64,000 bases of DNA from Locusta migratoria (Eukaryota; Arthropoda; Insecta; Orthoptera; Acrididae), in NCBI GenBank assembly GCA_026315105.1, contig CM048750.1, positions 170,900,549-170,964,548 of the forward strand, given 5' to 3'. This document shows, in pieces, positions 30,035 to 41,951 of the stretch. The first letter of the stretch is position 1. Each line of letters opens with the position of its first letter. A program made the translations under genes and the position numbers. Below the pieces are notes generated by a model. That model was not told where the DNA came from and made no database searches. It saw only the letters and a list, made by a program, of their open reading frames with translations.

Positions 30035-33000
30035 CACTCCCATGAACCACAGACATTGCCGAGGTGGGGTGGCTTGCGTGCCTCAACGATACAGATGGCC
30101 GTACCGGAGGTGCAACCACAGCGGAGGGGTATCTGTGGAGAGGCCAGACACACGTGTGGTTCCTGAAGAGGGGCAGCAGCCTTTTCAGTAGTTACAGGGG
30201 CAACAGTCTGGATGATTGACTGAGCTGGCCTTGTAACATCAGCTAATGTGGCTTTGCCACACAGCTACTGCGAACGGCTGAAAGCAAGGGGAAACTACAG
30301 TCGTTACCTTTCCCGAGGACATGCAGCTCTACTGTATGAACATATGATGATGGCATCCTCTCGAGTAAAATATTCCGGAGGTAAAATAGTCCCCCATTCG
30401 GATCTCCGGGCGGGGACTACTCAGGTGGATGTGATCATCAGGAAAGACAATACTGGCATTCTACGGGTCGGAGCGTGGAATGTTAGATCCCTTAATCGAG
30501 TAGGAAAATTAGAAAATTTAAAAAGGGAAATGGATAGGTTGAAGTTAGATATAGTGGGGATTAGTGAAGTTCGGTGGCAGGATGAACAGGATTTCTGGTC
30601 AGGTGAGTACAGGATTATAAATACAAAATCAATTGGGGGTATCACAGGAGTAGGATTGATAATGAATAAGAAAATAGGAATGCGGGTAAACTACTATGAG
30701 CAGCACAGTGATCGCATTATCATTGTCAAGATAGATACGAAGCCAACACCGACAACAGTGGTACAGGTTTATATGCCAACTAGCTCTGCCGACGATGAAG
30801 AAATCGAAGAAATATATGAGGAGCTAAAGGAAATTATTCAGACAATTAAGGGAGAGGAAAACTTAATTGTTATGGGAGACTGAAATTCGGTTGTAGGACA
30901 AGGAAGGGAAGGGAGGATAGTAGGTGAATATGGACTGGGCAAAAGGAATGAAAGAGGAAGCCGCCTGGTAGAATTTTGCACAGAACATAATTTAGTTATA
31001 ACAAACACATGGTTCAAGAATCACAAAAGAAGGTTGTATACGTGGAAGAGACCAGGAGACACCGGAAGATACCAGATAGATTTTAAAATGGTAAAACATA
31101 GATTTCGTAACCAGGTTTTACAATGTAAGACATACCCAGGGGCAGATATAGACTCTGACCATAACCTGTTGGTTATGAACTGTAGACTGAAACTGAAGAA
31201 ACTACAAAAAGGTAGGAAAATAAGGAGATGGGACCTGGATAAATTGAAGAAACCTGAGGTTCTTAAGAATTTCAGAGGGAGCTTTAGCCAACAATTGACA
31301 GAAACAGGGAGAAATAAAACAGTAGAGGAGGAATGGGTAAAATTGAGAGATGAAATAGTGAAAGTAGCAGAGGACAAAATAGGTAGGAAGGCAAGACCTA
31401 CAAAAAATCCTTGGATATCACATGAGATACTAAATTTAATCGATGAAAGGAGAAAATATAAAAATTCAGTAAATGAAACAGGCAAAATGGAGTACAGAAG
31501 ACTAAGAAATGAGATTGACAGGAAGTGCAAAATGGCTAAGCAGGAGTGGCTAGAAGGCAAATGCAAGGATGTAGAAGAATGTATAAATAGGGGAAAAATA
31601 GATAAAGCCTACAGGAAAATAAAAGAAACATTTGGAGATAAGAAAAACAGCTCTATGAATATCAAGGACACTGATGGAAAACCAGTTCTCAGCAAAGAAG
31701 GGAAAGCTGAAAGGTGGAAAGAGTATATACAGGGGCTCTACAAAGGAAATGAACTTCGAGACAATATTGTAGGAAGGGAAGAGGATGTAGAGGAAGATGA
31801 AATAGGTGATACTGTACTGAGAGAAGAATTTGACAGAGCCCTGAAAGACCTAAGTCGAAACAAGGCTCCTGGAGTAGATGATATTCCCTCAGAGCTACTG
31901 AAGTCTCTGGGAGAACCAGCCATGACAAAATTGTTTCACCTGGTGTGTAAGATGTATGGGACAGGCGAAGTACCCTCAGACTTTAAGAAAAATGTTATAA
32001 TCCCCATCTCAAAGAAAGCAGGTGCATGCAGGTGTGAAAACTACAGAACCATCAGTTTAATAAGTCATGGTTGCAAAATATTAACTCGAATTATATACAG
32101 AAGGATGGAAAAGCTGGTAGAAGCCGACCTCGGGGAAGATCAGTTTGGGTTCAGGAGAAATGTAGGAACACGGGAGGCAATACTCACTTTACGGCTTATC
32201 CTAGAAGATAGATTAAGAAAAGGCAAACCTACATTTCTAGCTTTTGTAGATTTGGAGAAGGCCTTTGACAATGTTGATTGGAATAAACTCTTTCAAGTTC
32301 TGAAGCAAGCAGGAGTAAAATATAGGGAGCGTAAGGTTATTTACAACTTGTACAAAAACCAGACAGCGGTTGTCAGAGTTGAAGGGCATGAAAGGGATGC
32401 AGTGGTTGGAAATGGAGTAAGACAGGCTACAACCCTTTCTCCATTGTTATTCAATTTGTATATTGAGCAAGCCATAAAGGAAAGCAAGGAGAAATTTGGA
32501 GAAGGAATTAAAATTCAGGGTGAAGAATTAAAAACATTGCGTTTTGCCGACGACATAGTAATTATGTCAGAGACAGCAAAGGACCTGGAAGAGCAATTGA
32601 ACGGAATGGACAGTGTGCTGAAAGGAGCATATAAGATGAACATTAACAAGAGCAAAACTAGGGTAATGGAGTGCAGTCTAAGAAAATCAGGTGATGCTGA
32701 AGGAATTAGATTGGGAAACGAAGCAATAAAGGAGGTAGACGAGTTTTGTTACTTGGGCAGTAAAATAACAAATGATGGTCGCAGTACAGAGGATATAAAA
32801 TGCAGAATGGCAATGGGTAGAAAAGCGTTTTTGAAAAAGAGAAATCTGTTAACATCGAATATTGATTTAAGCCTAAGAAAGTCCTTTCTGAAGGCATTTG
32901 TATGGAGTGTTGCCTTGTATGGGAGTGAAACAGTGGACGATAAGCTGTGCGGACAGGAAGAGAATTGAGGCTTTTGAAATATGGAGCTACAGAAGAATGC

Positions 33001-33333
33001 TGAAGATTAGGTGGGTGGATCTCGTAACTAATGAGGAGGTACTGAACAGAATTGGGGAGAAAAGAAATTTCTGGCATACCTTGACTAAAAGAAGGGATAG
33101 ATTGGTAGGACACATTCTTAGGCATCAAGGAATTGTGAATTTAGCATTGGAGGGAAGAGTGTGGGGTAAAAATCGCAGAGGAAGACCAAGAGATGGATAC
33201 AGTAAGCAGATTCAGACAGATGTGGGTTGCCGTTCTTATGTGGAGATGAAGAGGCTTGCTCAGGATAGGGTATTGTGGAGAGCTGCATCAGACCAGTCTC
33301 CGGACTGAAGACCACAACAACAACAACAACAAC
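30035..33333 (+). mobile_element. Full-length RTE-like LINE, 3.3 kb
   Basis: GTGCTCAGGAGC at 30023-30034 and 33334-33345 is an exact 12-bp duplication bounding the whole element. A 5' leader of about 210 bp precedes the ATG at 30248, and the element ends in a CAA repeat after 33313. The 5' start agrees with the copy at 57.86 kb (both begin around CCCATGAACCACAG), which supports completeness. Confidence 0.95.
30248..33308 (+). pseudogene. Endonuclease-reverse transcriptase of the RTE-like LINE
   Basis: One frame of about 1,020 codons broken once by a stop and once by a frameshift. The N-terminal apurinic-type endonuclease shows WNVRSLNR, GISEVRW, a MGD-x-N motif and DSDHNLL. The RT follows with NKAPGVDDIPSELLK, ENYRTISLISHG, FVDLEKAFDNVDW, FADDIVIM and YLGSKITNDGR; the C-terminal region has IEAFEIWSYRRMLKIRW and GHILRHQGI. 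Defects: a TGA at 30881-30883 where the sister copy has Trp, a shift near 32930 and the RQG-to-RQA change at 32425-32435. Proteins of this type nick target DNA and prime reverse transcription there. RTE-clade assignment is from memory. Confidence 0.92.
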
Positions 33334-33345
33334 GTGCTCAGGAGC

Positions 33346-34185
33346 TCTGAGAATCCTTTCCCACTGTAACGCAGGATTACGTCTAACATGAGGCAGTAAC
33401 ATATTTAACAGTGAACAGTACGTTTGGCTTATCTATGACTGATTTCAGTGGTTAGTTAGTGACACTTTCTAACCTTGGCAAAAACATGACGAATATAGGT
33501 ATCGGGTATCGGAGACCACCTCTGTCTTTTCATTGTATTAAGGGCATCATTGGTGATGAAGATTGTACATTGCTGATCTTGTTGACACAGTCTTCACACT
33601 GTATATTTTCTTCGACGACACGTACCAAATATCCGCCGACATACGCAGCGACAGCAGCCGTCATTGAAACAGAGAGTAATTCTCTTGGTTCCTCATCAAG
33701 ATATTTCGGTCTTGAAAATCAGCCGTGAACTTGATACTTGCAAAGAAACTTAACGATTTGATCATTTGCTGACATTGATGTTGACGGCATCCAGATACTG
33801 CATGCGAAATCAGATTTTATGTTTCCAGAAAATTATGAAGAAACGAGACCAGTTACCAAAATTTTGTGCTAGGCCTGAGTAACACTTGCTACATTTGTTT
33901 GGTCGTTACTTCCTGCAATTTGCCTTATACAATTAAATAGACTTTCCACTTCATAAGAGGAGAATTTTCTAGTTAGCACAAAGCAATAGGTGCTTGATGC
34001 ACTCAACAGCTGACTTTGTTGTTAGACCAGCAGCTTCAAATTTTTCATTACTCATTAATTTTGATTTTCGGGTGATTCAAACCCGGTCGGACCTCGAAAT
34101 TTTTAAAGTCTGCATTTTTACCCATCCTTCACCTCTCAATGATGTGAGGAGTCGCCAGAAACGACACGTGGTTCGGATTCCACGT
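33346..34185. other. No gene seen
   Basis: An 89-codon open frame at 33459-33728 has no recognisable domain. Nothing else identified. Confidence 0.3.
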
Positions 34186-34305
34186 TAAGCTGTAGGTCCC
34201 CTTTCCCCGGTTGGATAACTGGGGTAGGCTAGGAACACGCAAGTCGCCGAAGTGGCGTCCAATTGAAAGACTTGCACCAGGCCAATGAGCCACACGAAAT
34301 TATTA
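34186..34305 (+). repeat. SINE-like fragment (CGCCGAAGTGGCGTC body)
   Basis: AACACGCAAGTCGCCGAAGT, GGCGTCCAATTGAAAGACTT and GCACCAGG match a body also seen at 63.25 kb (ACGCAAGTCACGAAAGTGGC). No tRNA-like head here. Confidence 0.5.
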
Positions 34306-34439
34306 TTATTATTTCCGCCACAGTTCCAAATACGGTAGGAATTCATTTTCCAACCACAAAAGCCTTGCGTCATCAATTGAAAAAAGTTCATTGCACCATC
34401 ATTTTTATTCATTATTATTCTATTTTATTTATTATTATT

Positions 34440-35030
34440 CTCAAAATCCTTTTCAGTAGCAGGAACGAGGCTCTGGAACAATCTACCTCAGTATATCAGA
34501 TAACTGAACAACACTGCCAGCTTCAAACGACAGTTAATGGATTATCTACTAAAGCAATAATTACGCCAGTCTTTAATACCCTACGGTCCAGGTGCGTCAC
34601 ATCCATTCCTCCTCCCAGATATTCTCCAACTGCCATTGCTCTCGCCAGGTACAGCCTTCTTAACTTCCTTCTGTCAGAATTCGCCATGCCTTAACCAGTC
34701 TCGATATATTCAAAGTACATCTTGTATCTGCTAATATCAATGTTGTTACTTCTATTATTACACCAACAGCAGCAGAAGGTGTCTCAGTGGTACTACTAGT
34801 ATTAATCCTATTAGAAGTAAGTCAATACCTTTTATTTACATCCTTTTGCATGTAATCAATTTGTATAAATTACGTTATTAACTATTTATCTGTAAAAATC
34901 ATTGTTATGTTATAGGTAACTCACATGTAAAGAAATAATGTGTAAAACCCTGGTCCGATGTAAGAGAGGGCCTGATGGCCCTAATCTGACCAGGCTAAAT
35001 AAACAAATAAATAAATTATTATTATTATTA
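34440..35030 (+). pseudogene. LINE 3' end: RT C-terminal remnant and AAATA tail
   Basis: Frame 34449-34557 reads FSVAGTRLWNNLPQYIR, stop, then TASFKRQLMDYLLKQ, a pattern typical of LINE RT C-termini. The 3' region ends GGCCCTAATCTGACCAGGC followed by TAAATAAACAAATAAATAAA. Confidence 0.65.
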
Positions 35031-35728
35031 GGTAATGCTGGCGGGTGTTTTTGACATTCAAAATAGTAAACCATTTGTTTTCCATTTTCAGAAACTCGAT
35101 CGTCCCTTCTTCATTTTCAAATTCGGAAATGCCACGTTGAGGGCCATGATCTTTCAGAAGTTCTAGGGCATAAATTACGCCTGTAGTGTAAACATCTACC
35201 GCCCTGCCGACATGCAATTTCTCGAAATTTGTTGGCTACATATGCTTCTGCGTAAGACGTCTAACTAGTTTGAGTTTTTTTCTTTCTGCAGTTCGTAGAG
35301 TTGACTCACAAACCATCCAGTGATAGGTTTCCCGCAATTATTAAGCTCCTTTCTTGATGCCAGTACAGCATTTCTTAAATTCTACAGAATGTGACACTGA
35401 TCGAATGAATGAAAAATATTGCGAGAACTTTCCAGTGGGTGTTGTACTGCGGGCTGGGGCGTATTTCCGCCCGGCAGGAGGCGAAACAGCTTCACATTTG
35501 TAGCGTGATTGTCTGCTACAATTCACAAAACACCAAGAGATGCTCTTTCAACTTTTTCAATGACCTGAATTGTAAGGTGAGCAGCTCTTCTGCTTTCATG
35601 TCTCTTGTTAAGAAAAAGGCAACCGGAATCTTAAAATACAACGCTAAACCAACATAGACAAAACTTTGAAATCTTGTTGCAATCATAATTTCCTCCAAAA
35701 AGTCGCAATTCGTCGAAACCAGACCCAT
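35031..35728 (-). pseudogene. P-element/THAP9-like transposase fragment
   Basis: The minus strand gives YFKIPVAFFLTRDMKAEELL near 35.6 kb, ADNHATNVKLFRLLPGG, HPLESSRNIFHSFDQCHIL and ITGWFVSQLYELQK at 35.5-35.3 kb, and GTIEFLKMENKWFTILNVKN near 35.1 kb. Order and spacing fit P-type transposases (RNase H-like core followed by an insertion domain). Stops and shifts make it dead. N-terminal THAP finger and termini not seen. Confidence 0.65.
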
Positions 35729-36599
35729 GACTTCAACCGTTGCCGCGCAATATATTGAACGTGGTTAAAGCCTTGCAGTAACAGAACGGAAGTTACTAGA
35801 TCTAATGAGGATTTTATGTGAGATTACTTGAAAAAGACAGATATCAAGAATCTCTTCACTAGCTAACAAACTGACTTGTTCTCATTTCCTCACATAATAA
35901 AGCACTCTGTATTGAGATATTTAGAATATCCTTTTCATATAACTGAAAAATTGAAATTGCTTATTACATAGAGACACAGCACTTTTGTAGTGTGCAACTA
36001 TTAAATTTAATGGGTTAAAAGAAGTCAGTACCAGCGTCTCCAAGTATTGATGTTATGCAGTAACAACTCGTGCCTAATTATTAGGAGCTCTAATACGGAA
36101 GACGCGTTACTACTAGACGGGCGGGCGAATCCCAGTGCGTCATATTTAACTGACATTATCTCAAGTTATACGTTTCTCACAGAGTTTCCGTTTGGAGAGG
36201 ATGAAAATTTTATGTATTTTGAACATTTCATTCACTTAATGTGTTCACTTAACTTAAACAGAAAAAAAGTTCCTCGCATGTCGTTAATTCCGTAACGTCG
36301 TCAGAAAGTGCATGGTCTTAAACTATCAGTATATGCTGTTTATAAATTATTGCCATAAATAAAACTAAAATGAAAATGTAGTGTAGTTCTTAACGAACAC
36401 ATGAATGACAGTTTCACGTTGATACAGTGAATAGTTTGCGAGTGTGAGCGAGTTAAATGAAACGCGAGGTAACGCCTGACCTTCGTCCGGAATGTGGCAA
36501 GTCCTACAGCTTGGGGAAAAATGGTGGATAGTTCAGCTCGGGTTTATAGGAGCCTTAGCTCAAAGCAGACGGGTGGTATCGGTAGTTCAAGTATGGCCT
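35729..36599. other. No gene seen
   Basis: Nothing recognised. An open frame at 36047-36295 lacks domain features. Confidence 0.3.
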
Positions 36600-36748
36600 T
36601 TAGAAGTCATAGACTAAATATAGCATAGACTGCGCGTGTCCCTATCTCTGCCGTGTTGTGGCTTGAAACCAACATCTAACATTGCCCCTAGTCACGTGAG
36701 TTGAGTTTTCTTATGAGCAACAGTTTTTCTAGTTTTCAGCTGAAGTCA

Positions 36749-37262
36749 AGATTGGATTAGATTAGATTAATACTTGTTCCATAGATCATATATACACACA
36801 TTTCGTAATGATGTGGAACGTGTCAGTTTAGTAAATGTTGTCTGTACTTGACAATCAATATTTCAAGGATTTATTTTTTATTTTTTAAGTATTATCTAAA
36901 AATTCAACTACATTGTAGAAGGAGTTGCCATTCAGAAATTCCTTTAATTTCTTTTTAAATAGGTGGCTATCTGTCAGACTTTTGATGCTACTTGGTAAGT
37001 GACCAAAGACTTTTGTGGCAGCATAATTCACCCCTTTCTGAGCCAAAGTTAGATTTAACCTTGAATAGTGAATATCATCCTTTCTCCTAGTGTTGTAGCT
37101 ATGCACACTGCTATTACTTTTCAATTGGGTCGGATTGTTAATAACAAATTTCATGAGTGAATATACATATTGTGACGCTACAGTGAGTAACCTAGATCCC
37201 TAAATAAATGTCTGCAGGGTGCTCTTGGGTGGGCTCCAGAAATTATTCTGATTACAGACTCC
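36749..37262 (-). pseudogene. LINE RT C-terminal fragment with GATTA-rich tail
   Basis: The minus strand reads VHSYNTRRKDDIHYSRLNLTLAQKG, VNYAATKVFGHLPSSIKSL and FKKKLKEFL, characteristic of the C-terminus of some arthropod LINE RTs. The 3' end at 36749-36765 is a TAATCTAATCC repeat. Comparison with element 2 shows it interrupts element 1 after GAAGTCAAG. Confidence 0.8.
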
Positions 37263-37780
37263 AGCAATTATTATGATTGATTTTAACAATAAAACGACTT
37301 TTGTACACTAATTACACATGTAGTACTAAAGGTAAATAGTTTTTGCACAAGTATAATAATATTAATGCTACTATCGTTTTATATGTGACGAGTTGACACT
37401 TATTCAGTACTTTTTAGAAGAAATATAATTACATATAGTGTTTGTGCAGCATTTTTTTTAACTGAAGAATGTAATTATCGACTGGAGGACAATTCTAACT
37501 GGTCTTAACTAAATTTATATTTCATCAAGTAAGTCATTTCTAGTAGAGATATGCTTTTAATAGAGGTGTACACAGCTATATTTGAATACAGGACATTCAG
37601 TATAGCTGTAAAACTAGTTTTTGTTGTGTTTGCGCATCACTTATTCTAATGTCAATAGTGAGTACCTTGCAAGGTTTACGTATTGACATATGCATATGCA
37701 GAAGTTGTAAAATACAAATGCTTGTATTGTGTAAAAAAAACTCTGATATTATGACTATAGACTTTTTTTTATTTCCTATA

Positions 37781-38957
37781 GGTCGGCGGCGGTGGCTGAG
37801 CAGTCTGAGGCGTGCCAGTCACGGTCTGCACGGCCACTACGGTCGGGGGTTCGAATCCCCCCTCCGGCGTGGATATTTGTGCCGTCCTTAGTAGTAGCTA
37901 GTTCACAAGTAGTTTGTAAGTTTAGGGACTGATAACCCCGTAGTTAAGTCCCATAAGCACTACGGTAATTTCCAAGAATGCTTGCAATCGAAGTAGCTCA
38001 GCTGAAACGATATATATCGATCGTGCAATACTAAATCGATAACTTGATTACCGACGCACGGCTTATGAAGTGTGTTTCGTTTGTAGTCGTGGGAAAGTAT
38101 TTTATTGGATTTTGAAGTTGTGTTCTTATGATTTAAAAGACTTTTTCAGTCAAAGCTATATAAAAAAAAAAAATAATAATAAAAAATTTAAAAAAACCCT
38201 ACTGTCACAACCATTTAGTGATTGGTTCTACATCTACTACTTTAAAATCGCTACGAAATACCGTCAGTAAAGTACATCGAGATGAAAAAAAGTACACAGA
38301 TGGAGTTTCTTTCCCTTTACGTAGCTTTCACTGCAAAGTTTTTTGTGTTGAGAAATCAATATGATTGGCGAATGAATTACGCCCAGTTTCCATTATGTAA
38401 AATAAATTTCACACCCATGTAGTGACTGCATCTCATTGTACTTTTCAGAAGATAGTCTATAGTGATTTATTATGCCACGAAAGTCGTATGTATAATTTTT
38501 ATTTCTTTGTATGAAAAAAAGATGTTTTGTCATCCCTCAACTTAGAAATATATACTGTATGTGGATACCTAATTTGTATCCCAAATTACAATACAGTGCA
38601 TATCATCAGGAACATTCAATTTACTATGTAAATGTCACGATTTCCAATTATTTTATTACATAGCTACGTACTACCACAGCTTCAGTTTACGCCATTGACG
38701 ATGGAGCAATGACATTTACACGAAAGTTCGTCAAAAACATTGAGCTATTTCCGAGGAATATGTCACGATTCTGCTATAAAATGTTCAGGGCAGAATAATT
38801 TGTATGTAATTATACTTTTGTAAGCATTCATATTCATTTCGATCATTAGTGATCGCGTAATCGATTTACAGTTCACCTTCGATATATATCGTTTCAGGCT
38901 GAGCAACTTCGATTGCAAGCATTCTTGGAAATTACCAGCACTACAAACAGTTGAACA
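37781..38957 (+). mobile_element. tRNA-derived SINE, subfamily 1, split by a TIR element
   Basis: The SINE occupies 37781-37963 and 38945-38957. The right piece supplies the missing end (ACAAACAGTTGAACA). ATTTCCTATA, with leading Ts shared by both sides, flanks it at 37771-37780 and 38961-38970. Confidence 0.88.
37964..38936. mobile_element. hAT-like TIR element 3 (973 bp) inside the SINE
   Basis: The ends GGTAATTTCCAAGAATGCTT form a terminal inverted repeat of roughly 60-80 bp that includes TGCAATCGAAG and ATATATATCGA. AGCACTAC at 37956-37963 and 38937-38944 is an exact 8-bp duplication. The AT-rich interior has no gene. Confidence 0.87.
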
Positions 38958-39475
38958 TTTATTTCCTATAAAAGCATAACACGAATTGTCAAGAAAACTG
39001 ATGATGTTTGTAAAACTGATTTTTCGCCTTCTACTCCCAAGGCGGTTGTAAAGTAAGAGACTCGAAGAGCAACAAAAACTACTATTCACTTAATAAGAGC
39101 AAATCATTTATACGTTTCACCTAGGCACATGTAAAAACTATAACCATGTCATTAACGTTAAGAACTGCAGAGAAATAGCGTTAACTGTACTGCTAAAAAG
39201 CGTTAAAAGAATAAGATTAAATGTTTTGTTGTTAAGATCAAAGCCACATTTCAGTTATAAATGGGAAAAACTACATCTGTCAGCTCCACTTCACATTTAT
39301 CGTAATGACGAAAACGGCTTGTTGCGCCGAGTCATGTGACTTAGATGTTGGTTTCAGTGTAATGACGTCACGCGCAGTCTGATATTATCTATGGTATATG
39401 TTAAAAGTATTCATAGATTCAACTTCACCACTTAGAAAACGCCTAGAACCTACTACAATAATGATCACGGAATAA

Positions 39476-39672
39476 AATGTTCAAATGTTCAAATGTTTTT
39501 AATTCTATGGGACCAAACTACGTTGGTCATCAGTCCCTAGTCTTACAAACTACCTAAACTGAGTTTAACTAACCTAAGGTCAACAGACATCCACGCCCGA
39601 GGGAGGATTCGAACCTCCGACGCGGGAGGCCGCGCGATCCGTAACGTGGTGCTCCAGACCGCTCGGCTATCA
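39476..39672 (-). mobile_element. tRNA-derived SINE, subfamily 2-like
   Basis: The tail TGTTCAAATGTTCAAATG is at the left, GGTCATCAGTCCCTAGTCTT follows, and a GAACCTCCGACG head with GACCGCTCGGC is at the right. No clean duplication found. Confidence 0.8.
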
Positions 39673-40732
39673 CAGAATACTATAATGAAAAATAATAAAT
39701 ACACATGGATTTACCTTATTTTCCTCTTCAGCTGAAGAAATATTAATGATTTCTCAACTTCAGATACAATCACCTCCACCATTGGCCATCCAAATGGTAA
39801 GACACAGACATGTGACGCGCAGTTTTGTTGCCGAAACTACCAAACGACCTCTACCACAGCCTCGCTGGCAGACTGCGTCTGCTTCTCGCAGAGTCCTAAG
39901 ACAGATTGCACAGAACACCAAAAATAACAGAAGTGCAAAGACCATGTTATCACACGGAAACAAAGAACGACAGCAGCGTTACTAGCGGCCTGGCAGTGAA
40001 CTTTCAATCCGAAAAACGTGGCGCGAAAATACATATGTTTACTTCTAAATACACGAATGATAAAACGTTATATTGGTGTTAGATGACAACATTTTTCATT
40101 TATTCTTTGAGGGTGGACCTCATAGAAAGGTTTTTGAGACCTTGCAAAGTAATATATACGAGAAATTTAAATCAGAAACTAACATTAATTGCTTGTGGCT
40201 GTTGTTTACAGTCGGCCAAACTTCTTAAATGATGTCGTGATAATCTTTTTGACCGTAAAATTGTTTGTTTCTAAAATTCGGTACTGCGATTTTCGCCGTG
40301 TGGCGTTATCACATGGAAATAAATGTGATTTTGCGCATGTCAGACTAAAAATCATCTGATATTGCATGCATCTATGTAAATGATTTTTCAGTTTTCACAT
40401 ACTCTAAGGCACAATTATATCCACTCCTGTGACCAAAAGAGGAATAGTAGGTTGTACAAATAAATAATTTCACAGCCATATACACTGTCCTGCAAACAAG
40501 AATGTAGCCTAAGCCTACTATAAAGTCTACAAAAACCAATTTATTTTTATTTCTGTTGATTACTATTTATGCATATTCAGTCATATGAAATGGAACTTCT
40601 GTACAGTTCAAATAAATGAAATTTATGGAACTCACAAAATGCACACAGAAGATGGCAATTAGGAAGACCTTGCTACAGAACCTCAACACAGAACACCACC
40701 TACGAATCAAAACAAATATCGAGGACTGTAAA
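39673..40732. other. No gene recognised
   Basis: A 79-codon frame at 39746-39985 (Arg/Gln-rich) overlaps antisense frames and has no known domain. Left unassigned. Confidence 0.3.
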
Positions 40733-40884
40733 GTGTAAATCATCCGATAGGAAACGGATATGAAAAATCGCAACGGTCGCAGCTCTCCATGTGGTCTGGC
40801 AGCGAACCAACATCGTGTTACCGGAAATCTCTATATGAGTTTCACCCCCCCCCCCCCCTCCTGACAGATATACCACAGTCTTTA
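40733..40884 (+). repeat. Direct repeat, left copy
   Basis: From GTAAATCATCC to TACCACAGTCT, closely matching 41952-42119 in direct orientation, including GCAGCGAACCAACATCGTGT. It has a C homopolymer at about 40846-40859. The two copies flank the TIR element at 40885-41949. Confidence 0.8.
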
Positions 40885-41949
40885 GGCCGGATCCACACAT
40901 TGGAACCAACGTTGGCGCCAACAGTGTTCGTCCAATGTGTGGATCGGTGAAATAGCGTTGGAACCAACGTTAGCGCCAACGTTGGTACGGCTCCGTTGCT
41001 TGTCGGTATTTCGACCAAACATCAAAGGACGTTGGGCCAATATGGGTACGTCGTACACACATTGACGCCAACGTTTCATTCTGTCTTTGTAGTCTGCTCA
41101 TCTCGAAACTGTTTCTTTCTTCGTCGCCGTTTTAAAGTGTCGAAATCTCTTTGTAAATATTAGAACTGTATCAGAAAGTGATTCATTTGTAAAAGAAACC
41201 CCCCAAAAAAAAAAAAAACGAAATACCACATCAAAACGTAGGCGCGAACTGCGAAATTAAAAACTGTTTAGACTTTCGACAAACTCCATTACTGAATTTA
41301 ATTTTTAAAATTAACAGTACATTACTTAATATTTCCTGTCAAGTTTTAAATATTGTTTTCCAAACTTCAAGCACTACCACTGATATCAATTACATGGTTA
41401 TTTTAAAAGGGAAGTGTAGGCTCCTAAAACTGTCTCCTTTAGCAAGAAATCTAAGCGTAATACCAAAACAATAGCAACCTTCTGCCAGGCACTTAAATGT
41501 GTAGGCTCCTAAAACTGTCTCCTTTAGCAAGAAATCTAAGCGTAATACCAAAACAATAGCAACCCTCTGCCAGGCACTTAAATGTGATTTGCAGAGTATC
41601 CCATGTAGATGTAGATGTAGAACCTTCGAAAACATCTTTCTTTTTTATTTTAATTTCAAGCATTTAAAGTAGCAGGTCTAAGTTTTTGTAATGTGTACTT
41701 GTAGCATATTTTAAAAAAAATTAATGATTTCGTACCGTAATTAATGTTCGGTAGGAAGTGATAGAACACCCCATCATCTTTTACGTATGTTTCCCACTTT
41801 GGTTTACAATGACAAAATGTAATTATTCACACTCAAAAGCGTTGGTTCTCGACGAATTTAACTGAATGTTGGCTCCAATGTGTGGACGCTGTCTCAAAAA
41901 TATTGGCCAATGTTGGCGCCAGCGTTGGTACCAATGTGTGGACGCGGGG
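40885..41949. mobile_element. TIR DNA element with GTTGGCGCCAAC palindromes, superfamily unassigned
   Basis: The left end GGCCGGATCCACACATTGG and the right end (minus strand) CCCCGCGTCCACACATTGG form inverted repeats. Both continue into palindromic CCAACGTTGGCGCCAAC-type motifs. Flanks are TTTA and TAAA, compatible with a TA target. The interior holds a LINE 3' end (to 41625) and no transposase was recognised. Confidence 0.65.
41414..41625 (+). repeat. LINE 3' end with an 85-bp tandem duplication
   Basis: Units 41414-41498 and 41499-41583 differ at one base. They run into TGCAGAGTATCCCATGTAGA and an ATGTAG repeat, like the LINE tail at 25.3 kb. Confidence 0.75.
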
Positions 41950-41951
41950 TA

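Larger units (their letters stand above)
36608..39400. mobile_element. hAT-like TIR element 1 (2.8 kb with three insertions)
   Basis: The left end CATAGACTAAATATAG and the right end (minus strand) CATATACCATAGATAA form inverted repeats that continue over about 100 bp (GACTGCGCGTG, GAAACCAACATCTAA, GTCACGTGA or GTCACATGA). TTAGAAGT at 36600-36607 and TTAAAAGT at 39401-39408 match at 7 of 8. A second family member lies at 42434-43549. It carries a LINE fragment, a SINE and, inside the SINE, another element. No transposase recognised. Confidence 0.82.

Noticed and set aside
31021..31566. 181-codon antisense frame in the full-length RTE element
   Set aside because: Exact antisense shadow of the RTE coding frame, with no domain.
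39746..39985. 79-codon Arg/Gln-rich frame
   Set aside because: Overlaps two antisense frames. No known motif.
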